Shown here: in pieces, positions 17,227 to 25,465 of the stretch
How the letters are laid out: each line of letters starts with the position of its first letter
Position numbering within the stretch: the stretch's first letter is position 1
Assembly (NCBI GenBank): GCA_015296085.1
Contig: DVDT01000087.1
Coordinates: forward strand, 1 to 43,644
Source of the DNA: Trichormus sp. M33_DOE_039
GTDB taxonomy: Bacteria > Cyanobacteriota > Cyanobacteriia > Cyanobacteriales > Nostocaceae
Length of the DNA: 43,644 nt
Reading direction: 5' to 3'
Position numbers and translations under genes: made by a program
The notes under the pieces: generated by a model
Seen by the model: the letters and a program-made list of their open reading frames with translations, nothing else
What the model was told of the DNA's origin: nothing
Databases searched by the model: none

Positions 17227-19800
17227 ATGGAAGTTTACTGCACCCGTCCAGGTTGTAAGAAACCTATAAATTCTATTTCAGATGAAGATATCACTAGACG
17301 CTCTGTGGCTGAAATACGTTGTTCTAGTTGTGGGATGCCACTGATTTCACAGGGGCATTTTGTCGCTACAGAATTATTAGGAAGTGGCGGATTTGGTAGA
17401 ACTTTTAAAGCCAAGGATCTCGATTTTCGGTTCACAACCAGAGTAATTAAACAGTTGCTTCCCAAAGTTCCTGCTGGACAGGTAATTAATCCATCAAACA
17501 TCAGAAAGATAGAAAAAATGTTTGAGGAAGAAGCAATCACTTTAGACAGACTGCAACATCCAAGAATTCCCAAATTTTTGGCTTTCTTCACTCTGGCATT
17601 AGAGGAAGAAACAGGATATATGCATAATTTTTTTTATTTAGTTCAAGATTATATCGAAGGACAAAATTTAGCCCAGGAACTACAGCAGAAAGGAAAATTT
17701 TCAGAGGATGAAGTAATAAATGTCCTCAAAGAACTTTTAAACATACTTAAATATATTCATAATCACGATGGTAACAACAAATTTATATATATTCATAGAG
17801 ATATTAAACCTGCTAACATCATACGCTGTAGTCAAGACGGTAAGTTATATCTCATAGATTTTGGTGCAGTTAAACAGATATTGGAAGGATTAGAAGTTGA
17901 GACTACATCGATAGTATTAGATAGGTGTTTTGCACCGCCTGAACAATTTCGTGGTCAGAAATTATCTCCCGCCTCCGATTTATATGCTACAGCCGCAACT
18001 TGTCTATCTTTATTAACAGGAAATATCAATCCTAATGAACTTCTAGAAGAGTCAGATATCAAACAAATTGTCAAATTAAGTGATCAGCGTTTTGCCAAAG
18101 CTTTAGATTGGATGCTTAAATCTAGACCCAGAGACCGTCCTCAGTCTGCTCAAGAGATTTTAGATATTTTGGACGGAAAAAAACAACCTGGAGTTAAAAA
18201 ACTTATTAATTTGTCTCAGAATTCTTTTGATAGGCTGAAAAGAATTCTGAGACGCTGGCGATGGATACGTTTAGGAATTTTGGCTTTTTTAGGTGTGGCG
18301 ATCGCAGTTGCTGCAATTCCAAAAATTATTGGACATATACAGATCAGAACATCAACACAAAACATCTCTGCCCCACAGATAGCAACTTCACCAACATCAT
18401 CAACTGATTCTCAATACTTTAGCAGAGGTGAAGATGAACTAATTTCTGTTGCTCCCGAATGCACATCAGCTTACAGTTACAAGCGACAAGGTATAGAATC
18501 TTTCGCTAATAAGGAATTTACACAAGCCGAAAACTATTTCAATCAGGCTAAACTGCGATTTAAGCAAGCGGCTCAGACAACAAAGTGTGAAGTTGATCCA
18601 GAGACAGTAATTTATGAATATAATGCCAAACTTGCTCAAAATCCATCAAACCTGAGTTTGCCAACAATTGCAGTTGTTATTCCAGGTTACTCTATAAATC
18701 GTGATATTGCACTAGAAATATTGCGCGGTGTGGCCCAATCTCTTGATGCTAATACACCATTATTTCAAATTCTTATAGCCAAAGAAAATATTGATAATAA
18801 TCAAATTAATACTGAGAAAGTAGCTAGGTATCTTGCCCAAAATAATATTCCTGGAGATAGTAATTTTCAGCAAAGTCAGATACTAGGAGTTATTGGCCAC
18901 TACACAAGTATCAACACTTGGAAAGCCGGAGATATTTATGGGGCGACACAACTTAGTATTCCAGAAAAACTTGTGTTAATTTCACCCACTAGTACGGCGA
19001 TTAGGATACCTAATATTCTTGATCCCAGTAAAAATTTAAATCCATATGTTTTTCGTACAGCTTCCAATGATGCCATTGCTGCTAGTGATTTAGCTAAATA
19101 TATGTGGGAGACATTAGCACTGCGGAAAACAATGATTGTTTATGACCCAAGTGATCGTTATAGCGATTCTCTCAGACGAGAATTCAATAATTACTTGATA
19201 CGTAATGGAGTCAATCATAATAACCATATTCAGTATTGTAATTTAATCACAGAACTACCAGAAATTTGCATACAAAAAGCAAAAATTACTCAAGCAAAAG
19301 CATTACTACTATTTGCGAGCCGTGATGCGTTAGATCGAGAAATGGAGATTATTAAATTAGCAAATCAAGAATTTACAATGCTAGGAGGAGATATTTTATA
19401 TGATCAAAAGACATTAAGCCTCAAAGAATCTGCTAATGATATGATTGTGGCTGTATTTTCTCATATCAATAATGCTAATCCTCAGTTCATTCAAAAAGCT
19501 GAAGAAATTGGTTGGAGAAAGGACATTACATGGAGAAGTATTAGCTCTTATGATGCAGCGCAGGTATTTACTCAAGCCTTAACTGAACTTAGTAGTAATA
19601 GCACTAAAACTCGTCAAGATATATATAACAAGTTGAAGGATACTAACTTTTCAGCTTCAGGTGCTACTAGTGCGAAGGTTAGTTTTCAGGCTGACGGCGA
19701 TCGCCAGCTAGTTACAGGTGTGGGTGTTTTAGTGCAAGTTACAAAAATTAGTGGCGATGAATATGGCTTTACTCTTTTGAATACACCAGAGAGACAATAA
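17227..19800 (+). CDS. Receptor-like Ser/Thr kinase with extracytoplasmic type I periplasmic-binding domain
   Basis: The protein has 857 aa. A zinc ribbon (C5, C10, C32, C35) precedes a kinase domain with Gly loop GSGGFGRTF (52-60), K75 (VIKQ), catalytic D192 in HRDIKPANI, and D211 of DFG. A basic stretch (KRILRRWRWIR) and one transmembrane helix (about 347-368) lead to an outer part of about 490 residues. From about 483 this resembles a type I periplasmic-binding protein of the branched-chain amino-acid receptor class: IAVVIPGYSINRDIALEILR, IGHYTS, LISPTSTA, YVFRTASND, MIVYDPSDRYSDSLR, ISSYDAAQVFTQAL. The expected topology is cytoplasmic kinase and periplasmic sensor, so ligand binding would gate phosphorylation. 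The next gene starts 19 bp after its stop, suggesting an operon with the STAND ATPase. Confidence 0.9.
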   Translation: MEVYCTRPGCKKPINSISDEDITRRSVAEIRCSSCGMPLISQGHFVATELLGSGGFGRTFKAKDLDFRFTTRVIKQLLPKVPAGQVINPSNIRKIEKMFEEEAITLDRLQHPRIPKFLAFFTLALEEETGYMHNFFYLVQDYIEGQNLAQELQQKGKFSEDEVINVLKELLNILKYIHNHDGNNKFIYIHRDIKPANIIRCSQDGKLYLIDFGAVKQILEGLEVETTSIVLDRCFAPPEQFRGQKLSPASDLYATAATCLSLLTGNINPNELLEESDIKQIVKLSDQRFAKALDWMLKSRPRDRPQSAQEILDILDGKKQPGVKKLINLSQNSFDRLKRILRRWRWIRLGILAFLGVAIAVAAIPKIIGHIQIRTSTQNISAPQIATSPTSSTDSQYFSRGEDELISVAPECTSAYSYKRQGIESFANKEFTQAENYFNQAKLRFKQAAQTTKCEVDPETVIYEYNAKLAQNPSNLSLPTIAVVIPGYSINRDIALEILRGVAQSLDANTPLFQILIAKENIDNNQINTEKVARYLAQNNIPGDSNFQQSQILGVIGHYTSINTWKAGDIYGATQLSIPEKLVLISPTSTAIRIPNILDPSKNLNPYVFRTASNDAIAASDLAKYMWETLALRKTMIVYDPSDRYSDSLRREFNNYLIRNGVNHNNHIQYCNLITELPEICIQKAKITQAKALLLFASRDALDREMEIIKLANQEFTMLGGDILYDQKTLSLKESANDMIVAVFSHINNANPQFIQKAEEIGWRKDITWRSISSYDAAQVFTQALTELSSNSTKTRQDIYNKLKDTNFSASGATSAKVSFQADGDRQLVTGVGVLVQVTKISGDEYGFTLLNTPERQ

Positions 19801-19819
19801 TCCTTAACACTAGAAATTT

Positions 19820-21433
19820 ATGCCTAAAAGACAACGCTTATCTCTCAAAGCTTCTCTACCAGGAAAACAACTGATCAGAGAAGCCAGAATTAGAAAAATT
19901 GCACAATTCAAAGCAGAAAAAATTGAGTTAAAAGGGCATATTGAAAAGGGTTGGGATGTCGATGAAATATTTCTGAGAGAAGTCAGTAAGATTTTAGAAC
20001 CTCATCGAAACTGGGATGCGGTCGAAAAATATGCTGTAGCGTTAGCAACTTGGAGACGCTTTCGGGAAGGGAAGCGCATAACTGCTGATTATTTCCAGGC
20101 TTTCTGTCAAGTCTTGGATTTAAACTGGGAAAATGTCATAGAAAGTGAAATAGATGCTGATATAGATTTAAGCGATGAACCTCTAATTACTAAGTTTTAC
20201 GGTCGTATTCAAGAGTTAGCTGAACTTCAGCAATGGATCATTCAAAAGCGTTCTCGCTTAGTTTTAGTACACGGGATGGGAGGAATCGGCAAAAGTGTCT
20301 TAGTTCGTCACTTAGTAGATAAAATTGCTAGCAAATATCATCGCTTGATTTGGCTATCTCTAAAATCAGCACCTCCATTTCAAGAAATATTAATAAAGCT
20401 TGTACAGTTTTTCTCTAAAGGCGAACAAGAAACAGGTGGTATTAATGAAATTATGCAGTATCTGCATCGCCAAAAATGTTTGATAGTGCTAGATGGTTGG
20501 GAAGAAATTATTGATAATCATAGTGATGATTACGCCAAATATAATCAACTTTTGGAAAGAGTCAATAAAGAATCACACAAAAGCTGTTTATTAGTAATCA
20601 GTAGAAGAAAACCTCAAAATATTGAAATATTAGAAGGACAATTTGTTTATTCAAAAAAATTAATGGCTTTAAATTATGAAGAGGTCAAAGAATTTTTAAA
20701 AGCAGAAAGATTATTCGGTTTACCCAATGAAATAGAGAGATTTAGCAAGCGTTATAACAACCCTTGGATACTTAAGAGAATTATCCAAAGAATTCAGAAT
20801 GTCTTCAATGGTGACCTATCACCTTTTATGAATAATGGCGAGTTTACAACTTTTATAGATGACGTAACTACTGAGTTTTTAAATCAACAATTTCAAGCAC
20901 TCTCACAAGCGGAAATAAATCTGATATATTGGGTAGCAATTAGACGCAATAGAGCTTTATGGGAGCAATTAGTACAAGATAGTAAGAAATTTTTAACTAA
21001 TCAGCAGTTAATAGATCATCTCAATGGTTTAATTAGTAAACATTCTCTATTGGATAAAAATATAGAAGAAACTCCACTGATATATGTATTAGATCCAGTA
21101 ATTTTGAGATACACCACTGAGCGATTTATTGGATCTGTATGCCAACAAATTAACCAAGTATTTCAAAGTGGTGTTATTAATGGTGATGAACTGTTTATCA
21201 CTCACAGTTTTATTACAGAATACCCAGTAGATGAAGAACTAAACCAAGAACAAATGAGGAGAATTGTTCAACCTATGCAAAAAACGCTATTGGCTAATTT
21301 TCGTAGTCAGCAGCATCTAGAAACTCAACTTCAAAAAGTTAAATTACTATTGGAAGAGCAAGGATATACTTCCAGAAATATGTTACATTTGCTTGCCGCT
21401 GGTGAATATCAGAATTCTGTGGCACTGATTTAA
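19820..21433 (+). CDS. STAND (NB-ARC-like) ATPase with N-terminal helical domain
   Basis: This 537-aa protein lies 19 bp after the receptor kinase and is very likely co-transcribed with it. The basic N-terminus (MPKRQRLSLKASL) leads to a helical module (about 15-110, with TWRRFREGKRITADYFQAFC) that looks like an effector-associated or HTH-type domain. The NTPase follows, with Walker A HGMGGIGKSVL (K158) and Walker B KCLIVLDGWEEI. SRRKP and NNPWILKRI occupy sensor-like positions. The C-terminal about 200 residues are helical with no recognisable repeats. As a signal-activated switch it could act downstream of the kinase or be its substrate. That link rests on position only. Confidence 0.85.
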   Translation: MPKRQRLSLKASLPGKQLIREARIRKIAQFKAEKIELKGHIEKGWDVDEIFLREVSKILEPHRNWDAVEKYAVALATWRRFREGKRITADYFQAFCQVLDLNWENVIESEIDADIDLSDEPLITKFYGRIQELAELQQWIIQKRSRLVLVHGMGGIGKSVLVRHLVDKIASKYHRLIWLSLKSAPPFQEILIKLVQFFSKGEQETGGINEIMQYLHRQKCLIVLDGWEEIIDNHSDDYAKYNQLLERVNKESHKSCLLVISRRKPQNIEILEGQFVYSKKLMALNYEEVKEFLKAERLFGLPNEIERFSKRYNNPWILKRIIQRIQNVFNGDLSPFMNNGEFTTFIDDVTTEFLNQQFQALSQAEINLIYWVAIRRNRALWEQLVQDSKKFLTNQQLIDHLNGLISKHSLLDKNIEETPLIYVLDPVILRYTTERFIGSVCQQINQVFQSGVINGDELFITHSFITEYPVDEELNQEQMRRIVQPMQKTLLANFRSQQHLETQLQKVKLLLEEQGYTSRNMLHLLAAGEYQNSVALI

Positions 21434-21437
21434 TAAT

Positions 21438-21470
21438 TAGCTCCTCGATTTTCGGAAAATTGGGGAGCTA
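21438..21470. terminator. Bidirectional hairpin between convergent genes
   Basis: The arms TAGCTCC and GGAGCTA close a 33-nt hairpin, with ATTTT/AAAAT continuing the stem inside. It lies between the STAND ATPase stop (21433) and the permease stop (21498). Confidence 0.75.
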
Positions 21471-21497
21471 GAGAATCATTCTGAAACTTTATAATGA

Positions 21498-22298
21498 TTA
21501 ATTTTGATCTCCTAACGCACGAATGGATTCAGCTATTAAAGCGACGATCGCAGAAACTACAATCAATAACATACTCAAAGCATTAATATCAGGTTCAACA
21601 CCTCTTTTAATGCGACTAAAAATTTCCATTGGTAGGGTGTTGTAACCGCTACCAGAGGTAAAACTGGAGATGAGAAAGTCGTCTAAACTCAGGACAAATG
21701 CTAGCAAGCAACCTGCAATAATTCCTGGCATTAATTGGGGTAGTAATACTTTGATAAAAGCTTGTACTGGTGTTGCACCTAAATCTAATGCGGCTTCTTC
21801 TAAGTGGGGGTCTAAATTAGTGAGTCGGGAAGAAACTACTAGGCCAATATAAGCTAGACAAAATACTACATGAGCTGCCACAATTGTCCATAGGCTGAGG
21901 GGAATAGCGAAAGCGGCAAGAAATACAAGAGTCGCAACTGCGATCGCAATATCGGGAATAATTAACGGTAGGTAAGAAATACCGCGATATAGCTTCTTGC
22001 CGAAAAACTGATAACGTGCCAAACCTACAGCCATTAATGTTCCTAAGATAGCGGAGATACTGACTGCACACAAGGCAACGATTAAACTGTTCTTTAACGC
22101 TGAGAGAATGCGATCGTCACTGAGCAATTTAGCATACCACTTCAGGGTGAAACCTTGCCAATTAGCACTGTATGGCGATTGGTTGAAGCTATAAAACCCT
22201 AATACCATAATCGGTAGGTACATAAACACAAACATGATTATTGAGAAAACCGCCTGCCATGTGACAAGCGGTTTTTTGTGTGATTTAGAGATATTCAC
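21498..22298 (-). CDS. potC: PotC-like ABC transporter permease (spermidine/putrescine type)
   Basis: This 266-aa inner-membrane permease has six predicted helices. The first is VFSIIMFVFMYLPIMVLGFY. The cytoplasmic EAA loop EEAALDLGATPVQAFIKVLLPQLMPGI contacts the ATPase. The FYSFNQSP and FTLKWYAKL segments near the N-terminus are typical of PotC. It would pair with PotB, PotA and a PotD-type binding protein to import polyamines. None of these is next to it in this window, and over 640 bp of non-coding DNA precedes it, so the partners must be elsewhere. The substrate could be another small cation or an amino-acid-like compound. Confidence 0.85.
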   Translation of the reverse strand: MNISKSHKKPLVTWQAVFSIIMFVFMYLPIMVLGFYSFNQSPYSANWQGFTLKWYAKLLSDDRILSALKNSLIVALCAVSISAILGTLMAVGLARYQFFGKKLYRGISYLPLIIPDIAIAVATLVFLAAFAIPLSLWTIVAAHVVFCLAYIGLVVSSRLTNLDPHLEEAALDLGATPVQAFIKVLLPQLMPGIIAGCLLAFVLSLDDFLISSFTSGSGYNTLPMEIFSRIKRGVEPDINALSMLLIVVSAIVALIAESIRALGDQN

Positions 22299-22946
22299 GT
22301 TTTTATTATTTCATTTATATGAGTGTCAGTATAAAATATATTCTACGTAATATTAAACGTCAATAAGTAATCTCCTTGGATATTCAAATAACTTGCGTAG
22401 CTCAATAATAAGGAATAAATATTTTTGATTGTTACTTAACTTTTTCAGCAATCCCGTAGAACTTTTATATAAAGAAGCTATAACTTCCCAAAAATTCTTT
22501 TCTGTTCCTTCACCACCAATTGCTATCACTGTTAGTTAGCTTTAGTTTTCCAGAGATTGGTGAAGTAAAAAAGGGTAAAATGGTCAATTAGTACCTCATG
22601 AATTGAAAAATTTCCAAAATTACTGAATTCCGAAGTATTGAATTAGAAGCTTTTCCCAAGTTTTGCTGAAATGTTCGGCAATAACTGATGCTGTTGTTAA
22701 TTTTTAATTGCTATTTGGATAGATATAAACTACAAATTATCATCCAAAATCATTTCTGAGGAATAGGGAAAATTCCCTACTAGGATAGACAAGTAATCAC
22801 GAATTAAACGCATAAAATTTGAGAGCAATTAACTTTAAAATTGGTGTTAAAAACTAGTTTCGAGTGCAACACAGTTCACTGGAAAGCACTCTGGAAACAA
22901 CTAACAAACACACCTAATTCAAATCTTAGTTTTTAGGAGGTTTGTG
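22299..22946. other. Intergenic 648 bp, AT-rich, no gene seen
   Basis: This is the divergent promoter region for the permease and the glycosyltransferase. An 8-bp inverted repeat, CTTCACCA (22508-22515) and TGGTGAAG (22558-22565), is followed by TAAAAAAGG. A small imperfect palindrome, TAGGGAA-AA-TTCCCTA, lies at 22764-22779. No ORF with coding character was found, and a small RNA cannot be excluded. Confidence 0.45.
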
Positions 22947-24023
22947 ATGCGAATTGCTCAAGTAGCCCCATTATGGGAGAGAGTACCCCCACCAGCTTAT
23001 GGTGGTATAGAGTTAGTAGTGGGGTTATTAACCGATGAATTAGTGCGGCGTGGACATGAAGTAACGCTATTTGCATCGGGAGGTTCGATCAGTTTAGCAA
23101 AGCTGGTATCAGTTCATCCACGTGCGCTAAGACTTGACTCTAGTATTAAAGAATATGGCATTTACGAAATGCTACAACTAGGCTCAGTATATGAGCGTGC
23201 AGACGAGTTTGATCTCATTCACTCGCACATGGGTTGTGCATCATTACCTTATGCCAAACTAGTAACAACTCCCACAGTTCATACTCTACACGGCATTTTC
23301 ACCTCTGATAACAAAAAAATGTTTCAGTATGCCAAAACCCAGCCTTTTGTGAGTATTTCTGATGCCCAAAGAGAAATTTCATTAGGGTTGAATTATGTGG
23401 AAACAGTTTATAACGGCATTGATGTTAATAGTTATAAGTTTTATCCCCAAGCAGATGAACCACCATATTTAGCATTTTTAGGTCGCATATCTCCAGAAAA
23501 AGGTACACATTTAGCCATAGAAATTGCCAAAAAATCTGGTTGGCGATTAAAAATGGCTGGGAAAGTAGACATTGTGGATGTGGAATATTTTGAAACAGAA
23601 ATTAAACCTTTAATTGATGGTAAGCAGATTGAGTATTTAGGTGAAGCCAACCATACACAAAAAAACGCACTGATGGGAGGTGCAGTCGCAACGTTATTTC
23701 CCATCACTTGGCGAGAACCGTTCGGTTTAGTCATGGTTGAGTCAATGGCCTCCGGTACACCAGTAATTGCGATGAAACTTGGCTCGACTACAGAAGTAAT
23801 TGCCCACGGTAAAACAGGTTTCCTTTGCAGTAACGTCGAAGAGTGCGTCAGTGCTATTGACAAAGTTGCGGGATTAGAGCGTTTTTACTGTCGGGAGTAT
23901 GTCCAAAAACGTTTTAGTCTCCAAGCGATGACTGATGGATATGAAAAAGTATATCGGCAAATTTTGCAAGATAAATTTGCGAAAAATGGTCATATCCGCA
24001 GTGCAGTAGGGTTAACAAGTTAG
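22947..24023 (+). CDS. Family 4 glycosyltransferase
   Basis: This is a GT-B fold retaining glycosyltransferase of 358 aa. N-terminal acceptor half: MRIAQVAPLWERVPPPAYGG, ELVRRGHEVTLFASG, FDLIHSH. C-terminal donor-binding half: YLAFLGRISPEKGTHLAIEIA, then WREPFGLVMVESMASGTPVI with the E-x7-E motif, and GSTTEVIAHGKTGFL. It probably acts in cell-surface glycan or glycolipid synthesis in the cytosol. AGGAGG (22935-22940) lies 6 nt before the ATG at 22947, so that start is chosen over the GTG one codon upstream. No other glycan genes are adjacent. Confidence 0.9.
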   Translation: MRIAQVAPLWERVPPPAYGGIELVVGLLTDELVRRGHEVTLFASGGSISLAKLVSVHPRALRLDSSIKEYGIYEMLQLGSVYERADEFDLIHSHMGCASLPYAKLVTTPTVHTLHGIFTSDNKKMFQYAKTQPFVSISDAQREISLGLNYVETVYNGIDVNSYKFYPQADEPPYLAFLGRISPEKGTHLAIEIAKKSGWRLKMAGKVDIVDVEYFETEIKPLIDGKQIEYLGEANHTQKNALMGGAVATLFPITWREPFGLVMVESMASGTPVIAMKLGSTTEVIAHGKTGFLCSNVEECVSAIDKVAGLERFYCREYVQKRFSLQAMTDGYEKVYRQILQDKFAKNGHIRSAVGLTS

Positions 24024-24232
24024 GGTTTGGAAACTAGAGATTGGGGACTGGGGATTTGTATTCTTACTTTTTTCCATCTTGTCCCCATTTTCGGAATCAG
24101 CGATCGCCTGGAAGATGATAAACTTATAAAATCATGGGGGCAAAGTGTGCATAAAAATTAGATTTGGCGATCGCAACTTTTACACCTAGATTTATATAGC
24201 TATTATTAAGTTTTGTATTTTGTATCGTTCGT

Positions 24233-25285
24233 ATGGTTACTCTGTCTCCCATTCTGCAAGCTAGACTCTCCGAACCCCTAAAAATTGGCTCATTTACAGT
24301 TAAAAGTAGAGTTTTGCAATCACCTTTATCTGGAGTGACAGATATGGTGTTTCGTCGCCTTGTGCGTCGTTATGCTCCAGATTCCATGATGTACACCGAA
24401 ATGGTGAACGCTACGGGGTTACACTACGTCAAGCAGCTACCCAAAATTATGGAGGTAGACCCCAACGAACGCCCCATCAGTATTCAGTTATTTGACTGTC
24501 GCCCCGATTTTCTCGCAGAAGCAGCTGTCAAAGCAGTGGCAGAAGGTGCTGATACAGTTGATATTAATATGGGGTGTCCCGTAAATAAAATCACTAAAAA
24601 TGGCGGCGGTTCTTCCCTGTTGCGACAGCCAGAAGTTGCAGAGGCTATTGTGCGGGAAGTTGTGAAAGCCGTTGATGTACCAGTCACAGTGAAAACCCGG
24701 ATTGGCTGGAATGACAAAGAAATCATCATTCTCGACTTTGCCAAACGTATGGAAGACGCAGGGGCGCAAATGATTACTGTGCATGGACGCACCCGCGCTC
24801 AAGGGTACAATGGCAATGCGCGTTGGGAATGGATAGCCCGTGTGAAAGAAATACTTTCTATTCCAGTGATTGGGAATGGGGATATATTTTCAGTCGAAGC
24901 TGCGGTGAGATGCTTAGAGCAAACTGGCGCGGATGGTGTGATGTGTTCTCGTGGTACTTTGGGCTATCCCTTTTTGGTAGGAGAAATTGACCACTTCCTA
25001 AAAACGGGGGAGATACTACCAGCACCAACCCCAATTCAACGCTTAGAATGTGCCAGAGATCATTTACAAGCCTTATGGGAATATAAAGGCGATCGCGGTG
25101 TGCGTCAAGCCCGTAAGCACATGACTTGGTACGCTAAAGGTTTCGTCGGGGCGGCCGAATTGCGGGGACAATTAAGTGTTGTTGAAACTGTTCAGCAAGG
25201 TTTAGACTTAATTGATAGAGCCATTGAGCAGTTAACTCATGGTTATGAGCCGATAGAAGAAGCCGAGAATTTTCAAGTCGCTTAG
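24233..25285 (+). CDS. dus: tRNA-dihydrouridine synthase (DusB/NifR3 type)
   Basis: This 350-aa flavoenzyme reduces specific uridines in tRNA D-loops to dihydrouridine, using NADPH and FMN. The TIM barrel shows PLSGVTDMVFRRLVRR, the YTEMVNATGL loop, DINMGCPVNKITKNGGGSSLL with catalytic C115, VKTRIGWND, TVHGRTRAQGYNG, VIGNGDIFS and GVMCSRGTLGYP at the phosphate-binding end. Length and motifs are standard for bacterial Dus. It converges with the Y RNA/rsr locus: its stop is 18 bp from the end of the last tRNA-like RNA. That is noteworthy because bacterial Y RNAs of the YrlA type are known to carry tRNA-like modifications. Confidence 0.93.
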   Translation: MVTLSPILQARLSEPLKIGSFTVKSRVLQSPLSGVTDMVFRRLVRRYAPDSMMYTEMVNATGLHYVKQLPKIMEVDPNERPISIQLFDCRPDFLAEAAVKAVAEGADTVDINMGCPVNKITKNGGGSSLLRQPEVAEAIVREVVKAVDVPVTVKTRIGWNDKEIIILDFAKRMEDAGAQMITVHGRTRAQGYNGNARWEWIARVKEILSIPVIGNGDIFSVEAAVRCLEQTGADGVMCSRGTLGYPFLVGEIDHFLKTGEILPAPTPIQRLECARDHLQALWEYKGDRGVRQARKHMTWYAKGFVGAAELRGQLSVVETVQQGLDLIDRAIEQLTHGYEPIEEAENFQVA

Positions 25286-25303
25286 TGAATTCTGATATTA
25301 AAA

Positions 25304-25412
25304 GGCGGGTGCGGGGATTGAACCCGCTCATCCCCAAAGATGGTGGAGATTTAACCGATAACCCTCTATTCAGCGTCCCCGAAGGGCAAGTGACGAATAA
25401 GGATGACCCGCC
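25304..25412 (-). ncRNA. Y RNA-like tRNA mimic, copy A (downstream of rsr)
   Basis: This 109-nt RNA reads 5' at 25412. The ends form a perfect 7-bp acceptor-like stem (GGCGGGT with ACCCGCC). The 3' part has an ideal T arm (stem GCGGG/CCCGC, loop TTCAATC), preceded by a variable-arm-like hairpin CATC...GATG. Where the D arm should be, the Y module (25356-25405) follows directly: CATCCTTATTC, a CCC-TTCG-GGG stable tetraloop hairpin, then GAATAGAGGGTTATCG. CCTTATTC pairs with GAAT-A-GAGG with one bulge. No CCA is encoded. It begins 54 bp after the rsr stop. It lacks the D arm, so it cannot be a working tRNA. The Y RNA call rests on the shared module and the rsr linkage. Confidence 0.75.
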
Positions 25413-25465
25413 AGGAAAAAGGATAATAGATTATCACCCCTTATCCTGAAGCTATTCAACTATTT

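Noticed and set aside
12505-21433. Complete antiphage defence island
   Set aside because: Two STAND ATPases and a kinase are suggestive, but no nuclease, toxin, reverse transcriptase, protease or other effector is visible, and a porin sits among them.
24484-24802. Antisense ORFs inside dus and similar shadows inside the large kinase genes
   Set aside because: They lie fully inside strongly supported genes, lack motifs and follow the codon pattern of the opposite strand.
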